Program-made: the position numbers and the translations under genes
NCBI RefSeq assembly: GCF_003429095.1
Contig: NZ_QVTE01000051.1
Coordinates: 1 to 64,000, forward strand
Direction of reading: 5' to 3'
Source: Peribacillus saganii
GTDB taxonomy: Bacteria; Bacillota; Bacilli; Bacillales; DSM-1321
DNA length: 64,000 nt
The notes under the pieces: generated by a model
Seen by the model: only the letters and a program-made list of their open reading frames with translations
Database searches by the model: none
Told to the model about the DNA's origin: nothing
Shown: positions 25,436 through 33,018 of the stretch, one piece after another
How positions within the stretch are numbered: position 1 is the stretch's first letter
Layout of the letters: the number at the start of each line of letters is the position of its first letter

Positions 25436-26389
25436 ATGAACAAAGCAATTTTACTAGGCATTTTAGCCTCCTTTTTCTTTGCCTTCACTTTTGTGCTGAA
25501 CAGGGCAATGGAGCTATCAGGGGGAAGCTGGATTTGGAGCTCTTCCTTACGGTTTTTCTTTATGATTCCATTTTTATTTATTATTGTCGGTTTACAGGGA
25601 AACCTAAAACCTCTATTTGCCAGCCTGAAGCAGCACCCGCTTGCCTGGCTCACCTGGAGCACTGTTGGTTTCGGGCTTTTTTACGCACCTTTAACCTACG
25701 CATCATCCTTTGGCCCAGGCTGGCTGATTGCGGGTACATGGCAAATTACAATAGTAGCTGGTACTTTGTTGATCCCATTTTTGCAAAAGAACAGCAAGAA
25801 TGCAAAACAATCCTTTCCCATAAAAGGATTGGTATATTCGTTGCTGATTTTACTAGGGGTCGCTATTATGCAATCAGAGAATGCAGGTCAGGTATCAGCC
25901 AAGGAAGTCATTCTTTGTGTCCTTCCTATCTTGCTGGCAGCTTTTGCCTACCCGCTGGGTAATAGAAAAATGATGGAGCTTTGCGGGTCAGACCTTGGTA
26001 CATTTCAAAGGGTTCTGGGGATGACGATTGCAAGCATGCCACTTTGGATTGCTCTTTCTATCTACGGATTTGTTTCAGAGGCTCCTCCGAGTAGTGCACA
26101 GCTAGCTCAAACATTTATTGTCGCCTTAAGTTCCGGTGTAGTTGCCACAGTTCTTTATTTTTTTGCAACCAATATGGTAAAACATGATATGCACTCGCTA
26201 GCCGCAGTCGAGGCCACCCAGTCAGGGGCTGTTCTCTTTTCCCTTCTAGGAGAAATTGTTTTTCTGAAAGGCTCGATACCAGGGATATGGTCCATTATCG
26301 GTATCATAATGGTTATTACCGGCATGATTCTGCACAGTCTATTTTCGGGTAAACCAAAGGCAAAACAACTGAAGAGGATAGCTGTTTAA
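25436..26389 (+). CDS. DMT-superfamily multidrug-resistance-type permease (EmrE-like, PF13536)
   Basis: A 317-residue protein with about ten membrane helices in two EamA-like halves. MNKAILLGILASFFFAFTF at the start and AAVEATQSGAVLFSLLGEI in the second half are typical of the putative multidrug-resistance efflux group. Substrate unknown. AGAGGTG precedes the ATG; terminator at 26421-26451. Confidence 0.85.
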   Translation: MNKAILLGILASFFFAFTFVLNRAMELSGGSWIWSSSLRFFFMIPFLFIIVGLQGNLKPLFASLKQHPLAWLTWSTVGFGLFYAPLTYASSFGPGWLIAGTWQITIVAGTLLIPFLQKNSKNAKQSFPIKGLVYSLLILLGVAIMQSENAGQVSAKEVILCVLPILLAAFAYPLGNRKMMELCGSDLGTFQRVLGMTIASMPLWIALSIYGFVSEAPPSSAQLAQTFIVALSSGVVATVLYFFATNMVKHDMHSLAAVEATQSGAVLFSLLGEIVFLKGSIPGIWSIIGIIMVITGMILHSLFSGKPKAKQLKRIAV

Positions 26390-26420
26390 TTGCACCATTT
26401 AATTTTCTTATCAAAACCAA

Positions 26421-26451
26421 AAAGAACCCCTGCGCAATTCGGCAGGGGTTC
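26421..26451. terminator. Bidirectional terminator
   Basis: GAACCCCTGC and GCAGGGGTTC form a perfect 10-bp stem between the convergent permease and lipoteichoic acid synthase genes. Confidence 0.8.
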
Positions 26452-26459
26452 CATTATTG

Positions 26460-28424
26460 TTAATTCTTTATAATGGCTGGGTCTTCAGCCTTTGGTTCTT
26501 CCTCTTTTACATAATTGTAATCAAGGCGATTAATTGGTTCAAAGCCCTCTGGCTTATAAAAACGGAGAAGGTCTTTTAATACGATATCATCTGATATGCT
26601 CAATTGGTTTTTAACTACAGTTGAGACTGATTGACAATCCTTTTTCTCCACTTCTTCACCGGTAGCAGTGTTATAGCACTGCTCACCAACCTTAGTGAAT
26701 TGTGCTGACACATAGTCTCCGTTACGGAATGGCACAATTTGCTTACGCTTTTCAGATAATAAATCTGAACCTGATTCCAGGTAATCCTTCGTATCAATAC
26801 CCAACAGATGCAGGACGGTTGCCCTGATGTCAACCTGTCCGCCAAAGGTATGATTGACACTTCCTTTTACACCCGGAACATGAATGAATACCGGAATGCG
26901 CTGGAGCATGGCATTTTCGTATGGCGTTATTTCCTTGCCTATTACTTTTGCCATCGCTTCATTGTGGTTTTCAGAAATCCCATAATGGTCTCCGTACATC
27001 ACGACCATTGTATTATCATAAAGTCCGGAAGCTTTCAGGTCATTGAAAAATTGCTGTATCGCAGTATCCATGTAATGTGCTGACTGGAAGTACTGGTTAA
27101 CTACATTATTATTGCCAAATTGTCCGGCTGGGAAATCTGTATCGCCTTCATCCATTTTAAATGGAAAATGGTTGGAAAGCGTAATGAATTTTGAATAGAA
27201 CGGCTGTTTCAAGCTTGTTAAGAGCGGCATGGACTCCTTAAAGAAAGGAATGTCCTTCATGCCATAGTTCTTTGTATTTTCATCTGACATGCTGTAATAT
27301 TCCGCATCAAAGAACTTATCATAGCCAAGTGACTTATACATCTCATTACGATTCCAGAATGTTTTGTAATTGCCATGGAAGGCAGCAGACGTATATCCTC
27401 TGGATTTTAAAATCGCTGGCAGAGCGTGATAAGTGTTTTGAGCTTTGTTTACGAAAACAGATCCCTGTGACATAGGGAATAATGCATTCTCCATCATAAA
27501 CTCGGCGTCAGAGGTTTTCCCCTGGCCCGTTTGGTGGAAGACATTATCAAAATAAAATGTTTGATTTCCATGTGCAAGCGAGTTTAAGAACGGCGTTACT
27601 TCCATGCCATTAATTTTATAGTCGATCAAAAATGTTTGGAATGATTCCAAAGAGATATAAATTACGTTCTTACCCTCTGCCTTGCCGAAATATTTAGGGT
27701 TCGGTACTGAATGGTTTGCTTTAACATAGTTCTCTACTGCTGATATGTCACTGCTGTCAGCAAGCGCACGCTGGCTTGATGATTTTGCATTCTGGATCAT
27801 ATCGTAAATTGTAAAGTTATATGTTCCCAGATATTTGACGAGATAGTTTCGATCAAACGAACGTGTCAAAAGTTCCGGTCGATCCTTTTCAGCAAGTCCT
27901 AAATTTAAAAGGAAAACCAATACGGAAGCTGTCAAAACTGAGAAGTATGCTTTTCTGCTCTTTTGTTCAACAGGTTTATAAACTTTAAAAGCAAGCAATA
28001 AAATCAGAATGAAGAAATCACTAAAATAAAGTATGTCCAAAACAGACATTAATGACAGTGCACTGTCACCCAGCTGGCCGCCGTTTGTTTTGGTCTGCAT
28101 GAGCACCGGCACGGTAATAAAATCATTAAAAAACCGGTAATACACTACGTTTGCATATAGCAGAAACGAAAGCAGGAAATGGATTCCTAAAAGTACGCAG
28201 TGCTGCAGGCGTCCTTTAAAAATAAGCGCAACACCAAGGAAAAAGAGAGCAGAGCTCAAGGGATTTAAGAATAGCAGGAATTTTTGAAGTGAGTTATCGA
28301 TTCCTAATGTGAATTCAATTTTATAGGCAGCATAAGTTTTTAGCCAGAAAAGGATGACGGCAATAAAAAAGAACGCCAATTTCTGCCGGCTCACCATTTT
28401 CATAAGTTTCATAGTTTTACTCAT
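26460..28424 (-). CDS. ltaS: Lipoteichoic acid synthase (LtaS family)
   Basis: Polymerises glycerol-phosphate from phosphatidylglycerol into lipoteichoic acid on the outer face of the membrane. The 654-residue protein has five N-terminal membrane helices (about 15-180), a signal-peptidase-like AxA site (RALADSS near 230) and a sulfatase-fold extracellular domain. Metal and catalytic residues are visible: Glu in ISLESFQ, the nucleophile Thr in GQGKTSDAEF, and MYGDHYGIS. It is one of the paralogues (YflE/YfnI/YqgS/YvgJ) typical of Bacillus; which one is not resolved. The start has AGAGGTG upstream. Confidence 0.93.
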   Translation of the reverse strand: MSKTMKLMKMVSRQKLAFFFIAVILFWLKTYAAYKIEFTLGIDNSLQKFLLFLNPLSSALFFLGVALIFKGRLQHCVLLGIHFLLSFLLYANVVYYRFFNDFITVPVLMQTKTNGGQLGDSALSLMSVLDILYFSDFFILILLLAFKVYKPVEQKSRKAYFSVLTASVLVFLLNLGLAEKDRPELLTRSFDRNYLVKYLGTYNFTIYDMIQNAKSSSQRALADSSDISAVENYVKANHSVPNPKYFGKAEGKNVIYISLESFQTFLIDYKINGMEVTPFLNSLAHGNQTFYFDNVFHQTGQGKTSDAEFMMENALFPMSQGSVFVNKAQNTYHALPAILKSRGYTSAAFHGNYKTFWNRNEMYKSLGYDKFFDAEYYSMSDENTKNYGMKDIPFFKESMPLLTSLKQPFYSKFITLSNHFPFKMDEGDTDFPAGQFGNNNVVNQYFQSAHYMDTAIQQFFNDLKASGLYDNTMVVMYGDHYGISENHNEAMAKVIGKEITPYENAMLQRIPVFIHVPGVKGSVNHTFGGQVDIRATVLHLLGIDTKDYLESGSDLLSEKRKQIVPFRNGDYVSAQFTKVGEQCYNTATGEEVEKKDCQSVSTVVKNQLSISDDIVLKDLLRFYKPEGFEPINRLDYNYVKEEEPKAEDPAIIKN

Positions 28425-28724
28425 TTTTTACACCTCTTTAAAAAGCATGAAAGAAACGCATAGAGAGCATTATACCACAGTTTTTTCCCAAATGAACTTT
28501 TCAGTAAATTTGATTTTTTCACTTTAAATTTACAATGTGTAATAAACCTGTTACAAAATCTGTTTAAAATTTTACCATACCTTTACAATGAGGGGAACTA
28601 TTTGATACTTATATCTTTTTAAATCCTGCTTATTAAAACATAAAATCCCTTTTTTCCTTGGACGGTCCATTGGCTGTCGGAGCAATCTTCCGGTACAATT
28701 GAGTCTGACAAAAGGAGTGATTCG

Positions 28725-29180
28725 ATGGCTTTACATCATTTTCATTTGACTGCGAACTGGCCTGGCCTTCGCAATGATGTCGGAGAAATAAATACAGGAA
28801 ATTTGCAAACAAAGGTTTCCATTCCACTTGAAATGGATGGTCCGGGTATTGGCACCAATCCTGATGAAATGCTGCTTGGTGCAGCAGCAACATGTTATAT
28901 AATTACACTGGCGGCTATGATGGAAAGGAGTAAATTGAAAAAAAAAGACCTGGTTTTATGTTCTGAAGGAATAGTGGAGCTTTCCAACGGAGTGATTACA
29001 TATAGAAAAATTATACATAGGCCAAAAATAGTCCTTTTACACAATGCAATGGACAGGGACATTCGTCTCGCCCGGAGACTATCCGAAAAAGCCGAAGAAT
29101 CGTGCATGATATCCAGAGCGTTAAAAGGAAATGTAATTATTGAAATTAATCCTTCAATTGTAAAAGGAAAAGAATTTTAG
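28725..29180 (+). CDS. OsmC family protein, SACOL1771-type
   Basis: A 151-residue OsmC-fold protein of the subfamily with a tryptophan-containing N-terminus (HFHLTANWPGLRNDVGEI). Both cysteines are present, in GAAATCYIITLA (near 57) and EESCMISRAL (near 126). It is presumed to be a thiol-dependent peroxidase. It differs from the first OsmC at 20167 in length and motifs, so this is a separate subfamily rather than a recent duplicate. AAAGGAGTG precedes ATG. Confidence 0.85.
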   Translation: MALHHFHLTANWPGLRNDVGEINTGNLQTKVSIPLEMDGPGIGTNPDEMLLGAAATCYIITLAAMMERSKLKKKDLVLCSEGIVELSNGVITYRKIIHRPKIVLLHNAMDRDIRLARRLSEKAEESCMISRALKGNVIIEINPSIVKGKEF

Positions 29181-29266
29181 CCCTCCCTTTATTCCTAGGT
29201 TACCCCTCTCTTAAAATGAATACAAACCATACTTATAAGAGAAAGTAAACTATGGAGGTGAGCAAG

Positions 29267-29398
29267 ATGGCAAAAAGAAAAACAGATCCTTCAACAATCG
29301 GCCTTGGTTCATCACAGCCTGAGGGTCAGGGAACAACAAATAGGGAAACAGGGTCTTACAAAGCTGACTCAACTCGCAAGAAAAAGAAAGCCCACTGA
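29267..29398 (+). CDS. Small Lys-rich hydrophilic protein (43 aa)
   Basis: Starts with a strong GGAGGTG site and ATG. MAKRKTDPSTIGLGSS begins the product, which is Gly/Ser/Thr-rich with a KKKKAH tail. Size, polarity and position just upstream of csgA suggest a minor small acid-soluble-type spore protein, but I do not recognise it. It is probably co-transcribed with csgA, 52 bp downstream. Confidence 0.6.
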   Translation: MAKRKTDPSTIGLGSSQPEGQGTTNRETGSYKADSTRKKKKAH

Positions 29399-29449
29399 CC
29401 GACATGTACGGAAAGATTGAAAAAAAGCTTTTATGAAAGGAATGGTAAG

Positions 29450-29704
29450 ATGGACCGTACGATTGGTTACCTGCGAGAAATCCTTTCTAACTATACAGAC
29501 CAATATCCTGAGGCACAGCAAATTTACGATAAAATAAAGCACGGAAGCTTCCCAACCGAGGAAGCACTGGTGAACGACTTGAACCACGGTGAAAGAGCGC
29601 TGCTCAATCAAATCCTTCCAGAGGAAATAAACCATGCCAAGGAAGTCCAGGATGACGAGCGTTATATCCAATTAAACGAGGTATATGAGTTGCTGCCTCT
29701 TTAA
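29450..29704 (+). CDS. csgA: CsgA, sigma-G-dependent small acid-soluble spore protein
   Basis: An 84-residue protein matching the B. subtilis CsgA pattern: MDRTIGYLREILSNY at the start and LNEVYELL at the end, with a charged helical middle. CsgA is made in the forespore late in sporulation and packed in the spore core. ATG 29450 is chosen over an upstream in-frame ATG because AAAGGAATGG precedes it. Terminator at 29714-29754. Confidence 0.85.
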   Translation: MDRTIGYLREILSNYTDQYPEAQQIYDKIKHGSFPTEEALVNDLNHGERALLNQILPEEINHAKEVQDDERYIQLNEVYELLPL

Positions 29705-29713
29705 ATTAACGAA

Positions 29714-29754
29714 AGAACCTTGTCCTCTAGTTCAATCTGGACAAGGTTCTTTCT
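29714..29754 (+). terminator. Terminator after csgA
   Basis: AGAACCTTGTCC pairs with GGACAAGGTTCT (12 bp), followed by TTCT. A second long hairpin (CAGCCCCTGATGCTG with CAGCATCAGGGCTG, about 29779-29825) follows and may terminate the opposing transcript. Confidence 0.8.
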
Positions 29755-29844
29755 CGCTGCCATAACGCGGCTTAATTAGCCAGCCCCTGATGCTGGACGA
29801 AAAAGCCGTCACAGCATCAGGGCTGACCAGAGGCGTTCGCTTTT

Positions 29845-30552
29845 CTAGTGCTCCATTTCGCTGAGGGAATCCATGTGGCTGGCAATCATGGCAATAATGG
29901 TACCAGCTTCTTCCTTGCTGAACATAAAATTAGTTTCATCTTTAATCATATCTTCATCGTCGGTATAGATGCGGTTGATTCTCCTTAATACACCGTCACC
30001 TGTTTCCTGTACAACACCGAACTGATAGGTTACTTCAACTTCGTTTTCCTTATAATAAGCGGTAACCTCAGGTGTTTCCCATTCGACATCGATTTCAAAA
30101 AGCTCAGTGTCGGACTCATCGTCCAAATCGTATACATATTCAATATCATCTGACTCACCATGGTCATCATCCATTTCATAAACTACATCCGTCTCATAAG
30201 GGGCATCCATATCAAATTGTTCATCCATGTCATCATCATCCATAAAGTCATGGAAACTTTCATGGACTGCATCAACGATATCCTCGATATCAGTCAGGAC
30301 AACCTTGCTTGCTTGAATCAGTTCAGGATCGACGGATTCCATGTAGAATTCTTCATTATGAGGATCAAAAAACAGCGTGCAAAAATATGCTCTTTCGTCA
30401 TCGTCCAACTCTGTGTAGAACTCGATTCTTGGATGTTTTGCCCCGCGTTCTATGGTCATTCCACCCTCTTGGTCGAATTTATCACAGATTGATTCAAGAT
30501 GATCCTGCAACTCTCCGCTTACTCTGTCAAACCATTCTAAAGACATCCTCAT
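29845..30552 (-). CDS. Strongly acidic protein of unknown function, 235 aa
   Basis: The central third is dominated by Asp and Glu (for example FHDFMDDDDMDEQFDMD and YVYDLDDESDTELFEIDVE) between more ordinary flanks. The N-terminal half has a beta-rich TIERGAKHPRIEFYTEL segment and the end a helical FSKEEAGTIIAMIASHM. No membrane segment or catalytic motif is seen. ATG 30552 or ATG 30546 may be the start. I do not recognise a named family; Ca2+ or cation binding by the acidic stretch is possible but unproven. Confidence 0.75.
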   Translation of the reverse strand: MRMSLEWFDRVSGELQDHLESICDKFDQEGGMTIERGAKHPRIEFYTELDDDERAYFCTLFFDPHNEEFYMESVDPELIQASKVVLTDIEDIVDAVHESFHDFMDDDDMDEQFDMDAPYETDVVYEMDDDHGESDDIEYVYDLDDESDTELFEIDVEWETPEVTAYYKENEVEVTYQFGVVQETGDGVLRRINRIYTDDEDMIKDETNFMFSKEEAGTIIAMIASHMDSLSEMEH

Positions 30553-30732
30553 CCCATCCTTTCAAGGTTATCGATTTTATTATTTCCGGAACAGAACGAA
30601 TCTTCCCGTTCCATTTAAAACCAAAGTTGTTTGCAGGGTTTAGGGATATTCTAAATTTGAGCATAAGAAAATGCTGCACCTAAATTTCGATGCAGCAATA
30701 TAAGTACTATTCATAATCATTACCATTTTAGG

Positions 30733-31008
30733 TTAAGTAGTTTGTTTCTCCCGGTTATAATAATCAATGCCATAAAGGCTTCCTTCAGCTACCATCTCGT
30801 TGTCAGGGATATCATAAGGATCTGGATAGGCTGCTTTTTTAATGGTAGGTTCTATATTTTTGTTTTGGTCCTTACCCATCATTTTCATGGCCTGGTCACG
30901 CATTGAATTAATCAAGTCCATTGCCTTCTGCCGATTATTTTTCTTCCGGAAGTAGGCCGCACCTGCTAGCCCGGCTCCCAGCATTAACAGTTGATTCCTT
31001 TTTGCCAT
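30733..31008 (-). CDS. Small hypothetical protein (91 aa) with hydrophobic N-terminus
   Basis: ATG 31008 follows AAGGAGGGTGATT, a strong site; the GTG at 31017 is too close to it. MAKRNQLLMLGAGLAGAAYF is a short possible membrane or signal helix, followed by a basic stretch (RKKNNRQK) and a hydrophilic tail with DPYDIPDNEM. Probably membrane-associated, function unknown. Monocistronic. Confidence 0.65.
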   Translation of the reverse strand: MAKRNQLLMLGAGLAGAAYFRKKNNRQKAMDLINSMRDQAMKMMGKDQNKNIEPTIKKAAYPDPYDIPDNEMVAEGSLYGIDYYNREKQTT

Positions 31009-31205
31009 AACAATCACCCTCCTTATTTTCCATATTATTTTTTTTACCCTTTTTCTTCCCTTTCAATCGTTAAAATCCTTACATTCTTATTACAAAGGAA
31101 ATGTCACAAATAATTCACACTTTTTCAATATTACTAAAATTTACCTGTTTTATACCAGCTTTAATTATTTATAATAGTTTTATATTTTAAAAGGAGTTGA
31201 AATGG

Positions 31206-32942
31206 TTGAAACAACGTTCGAAATTGATGTTGAAATTTCTTCCGCTCTTTGTGGCGTTACTTTTAGCAGCAACTGGGTATTTATGGTATATACAGAGCGC
31301 CAGCAAACCGGTGCCTGTTTCTTTTTCAACAATGGTTCAAACCATTGAAAGCCAAAATGGCAAAACAGTATCGCTCGAAGAAAAAAGAGATGGAACGTTA
31401 ACTTTGACAACAAAAGACGGGCACTACATTTCAAATGTTCCTCCTGGCAGCGAATCTGTTGATAGAATTATAGAAAAATATAATGTAGAATATTCGTTTT
31501 CAAATAGCACTCCTTTCGGTAAATGGATTCTAATTGTACTGGCTGCTGCTGCAGCAACTGGGGCAATCATTTTTCATAAGAAGGGAAAAGAAGGGTTTGG
31601 CACAGCGAGCAAGATGAAAAACAGCCTCGCAAAGGCACGTCCCCTTCCATCTATCACGCTTGATGATGTTGGTGGAATCCCAGAAGAAATGAAAGAGGAA
31701 ATCTTTCAAACACTTGCCATCTTAAAAGATCCTGAACGTTCAGAGAAGATTGGCATTAAGCCTCCAAAAGGCATTTTGCTATACGGACCCCCTGGTACCG
31801 GTAAAACCTTGCTTGCGCAGGCTATTGCAAAGGAAATGAATGCCTCATTCTTCTCTACCAGCGGCTCAGCATTCAATGAAATGTATGTTGGCGTTGGAGC
31901 GTCCCGTGTCCGCAGTCTGTTCCAAAACGCCAGAAAGCAATCTCCTGCAGTTGTCTTTATCGATGAAGTGGATGCACTTGCGGGTAAACGTAAGCCGCAG
32001 GGCGGTGGGGATGAGAGTGAGAAAACCCTGACTGAACTCCTTGTCCAGCTGGATGGCGGGCATAGCAATGATGGCATTTTGTTCATCGCAGCAACAAACC
32101 GGAAGGATATGCTTGATGAAGCGTTCCTTCGTCCAGGAAGGGTAGACTTTTCATTTAATGTACCGCTTCCGGATACGAAAGGCCGACGGGAAATTATTGA
32201 TATCCATACACGCGGTAAAAAACTTGCGTCTAATGTAGTAGCATCATTTGATACGCTAGCAGACAGCACCTCCGGATTCTCAGGTGCAGAACTGAGTTCT
32301 CTCTTTGAGACAGCAAGCAGACGCGCTGTACGTAACGGCCAGGATATGATCGAGAAAAGCGACCTGGATTTCGCATTGGACCGGACTATTTTAGGAAGCA
32401 CTTCAAGAACATTAAAGGATCCAGAAACAAAACGCAGGGTTGCCATCCATGAAGCAGGACATGCGCTGATTGCAGCATTAACAAAACCCGGCTCCGTCCG
32501 TAAGGCAACCATAATCCCACGGGGCGAAGCCCTTGGTTATGTAGCACCTATTCCAAAGGAACTTCATTTATCGACCCGCAGTGAACTGCTTGATCAGGTA
32601 AAAATGATCCTTGCCGGCGGTGTTGCTGAACGGATGTTCCTCGGGGAACATAGTGTCGGTGTAGGCGGGGATGTCATGCAAGCGAAGCATGTCATAGAAC
32701 AAATGGTTGAGATCGGTATGTTGCATGATGGTTTCTCGCTAACCTTTAATAAAGGAGCAAAAGAAGCAAAAATGCAGGATATTTTTGATGAAGCCCTACA
32801 GGGCGCTGAAATGCTCATCGAAAGTAACCAATACCAATACAATCAGCTTGTTGAAGCCCTTCTGCAAAAAGAAACACTTGAAGGCAGTGAGGTAGAAGAA
32901 ATTGTTAACGGCGAAAGCCACGTGCCAAGCCTGATTAGCTAA
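31206..32942 (+). CDS. FtsH-like membrane AAA+ metalloprotease paralogue
   Basis: A 578-residue membrane protease with the FtsH plan: N-terminal helix, short extracytoplasmic domain (about 35-95), second helix (about 105-122), AAA+ ATPase with Walker A GPPGTGKT (near 195) and Walker B VVFIDEVDAL (near 250), pore loop FNEMYVGVGA, arginine-finger region FLRPGRVD, then HEAGH zinc site (near 416) and the Asp ligand in GVGGDVMQA. It is about 60-100 residues shorter than housekeeping FtsH, so it is a paralogue. The TTG at 31206 fits AAAAGGAG 9 bp upstream; the TTG at 31197 abuts it. Substrates unknown. Confidence 0.88.
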   Translation: MKQRSKLMLKFLPLFVALLLAATGYLWYIQSASKPVPVSFSTMVQTIESQNGKTVSLEEKRDGTLTLTTKDGHYISNVPPGSESVDRIIEKYNVEYSFSNSTPFGKWILIVLAAAAATGAIIFHKKGKEGFGTASKMKNSLAKARPLPSITLDDVGGIPEEMKEEIFQTLAILKDPERSEKIGIKPPKGILLYGPPGTGKTLLAQAIAKEMNASFFSTSGSAFNEMYVGVGASRVRSLFQNARKQSPAVVFIDEVDALAGKRKPQGGGDESEKTLTELLVQLDGGHSNDGILFIAATNRKDMLDEAFLRPGRVDFSFNVPLPDTKGRREIIDIHTRGKKLASNVVASFDTLADSTSGFSGAELSSLFETASRRAVRNGQDMIEKSDLDFALDRTILGSTSRTLKDPETKRRVAIHEAGHALIAALTKPGSVRKATIIPRGEALGYVAPIPKELHLSTRSELLDQVKMILAGGVAERMFLGEHSVGVGGDVMQAKHVIEQMVEIGMLHDGFSLTFNKGAKEAKMQDIFDEALQGAEMLIESNQYQYNQLVEALLQKETLEGSEVEEIVNGESHVPSLIS

Positions 32943-32965
32943 GGCTGTAAAACCGATCTTAATAA

Positions 32966-33004
32966 AAAGAGGATGTTCCATTAAATTGGACATCCTCTTT
33001 TTTT
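32966..33004 (+). terminator. Terminator after the FtsH-like gene
   Basis: AAAGAGGATGTTCC pairs with GGACATCCTCTTT with one G-T pair around ATTAAATT, then a T run. Confidence 0.8.
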
Positions 33005-33018
33005 ACATTGGCCTGAAT

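Noticed and set aside
31706-32512. Long minus-strand ORF inside the FtsH-like gene
   Set aside because: A shadow frame of a well-supported AAA+ protease.
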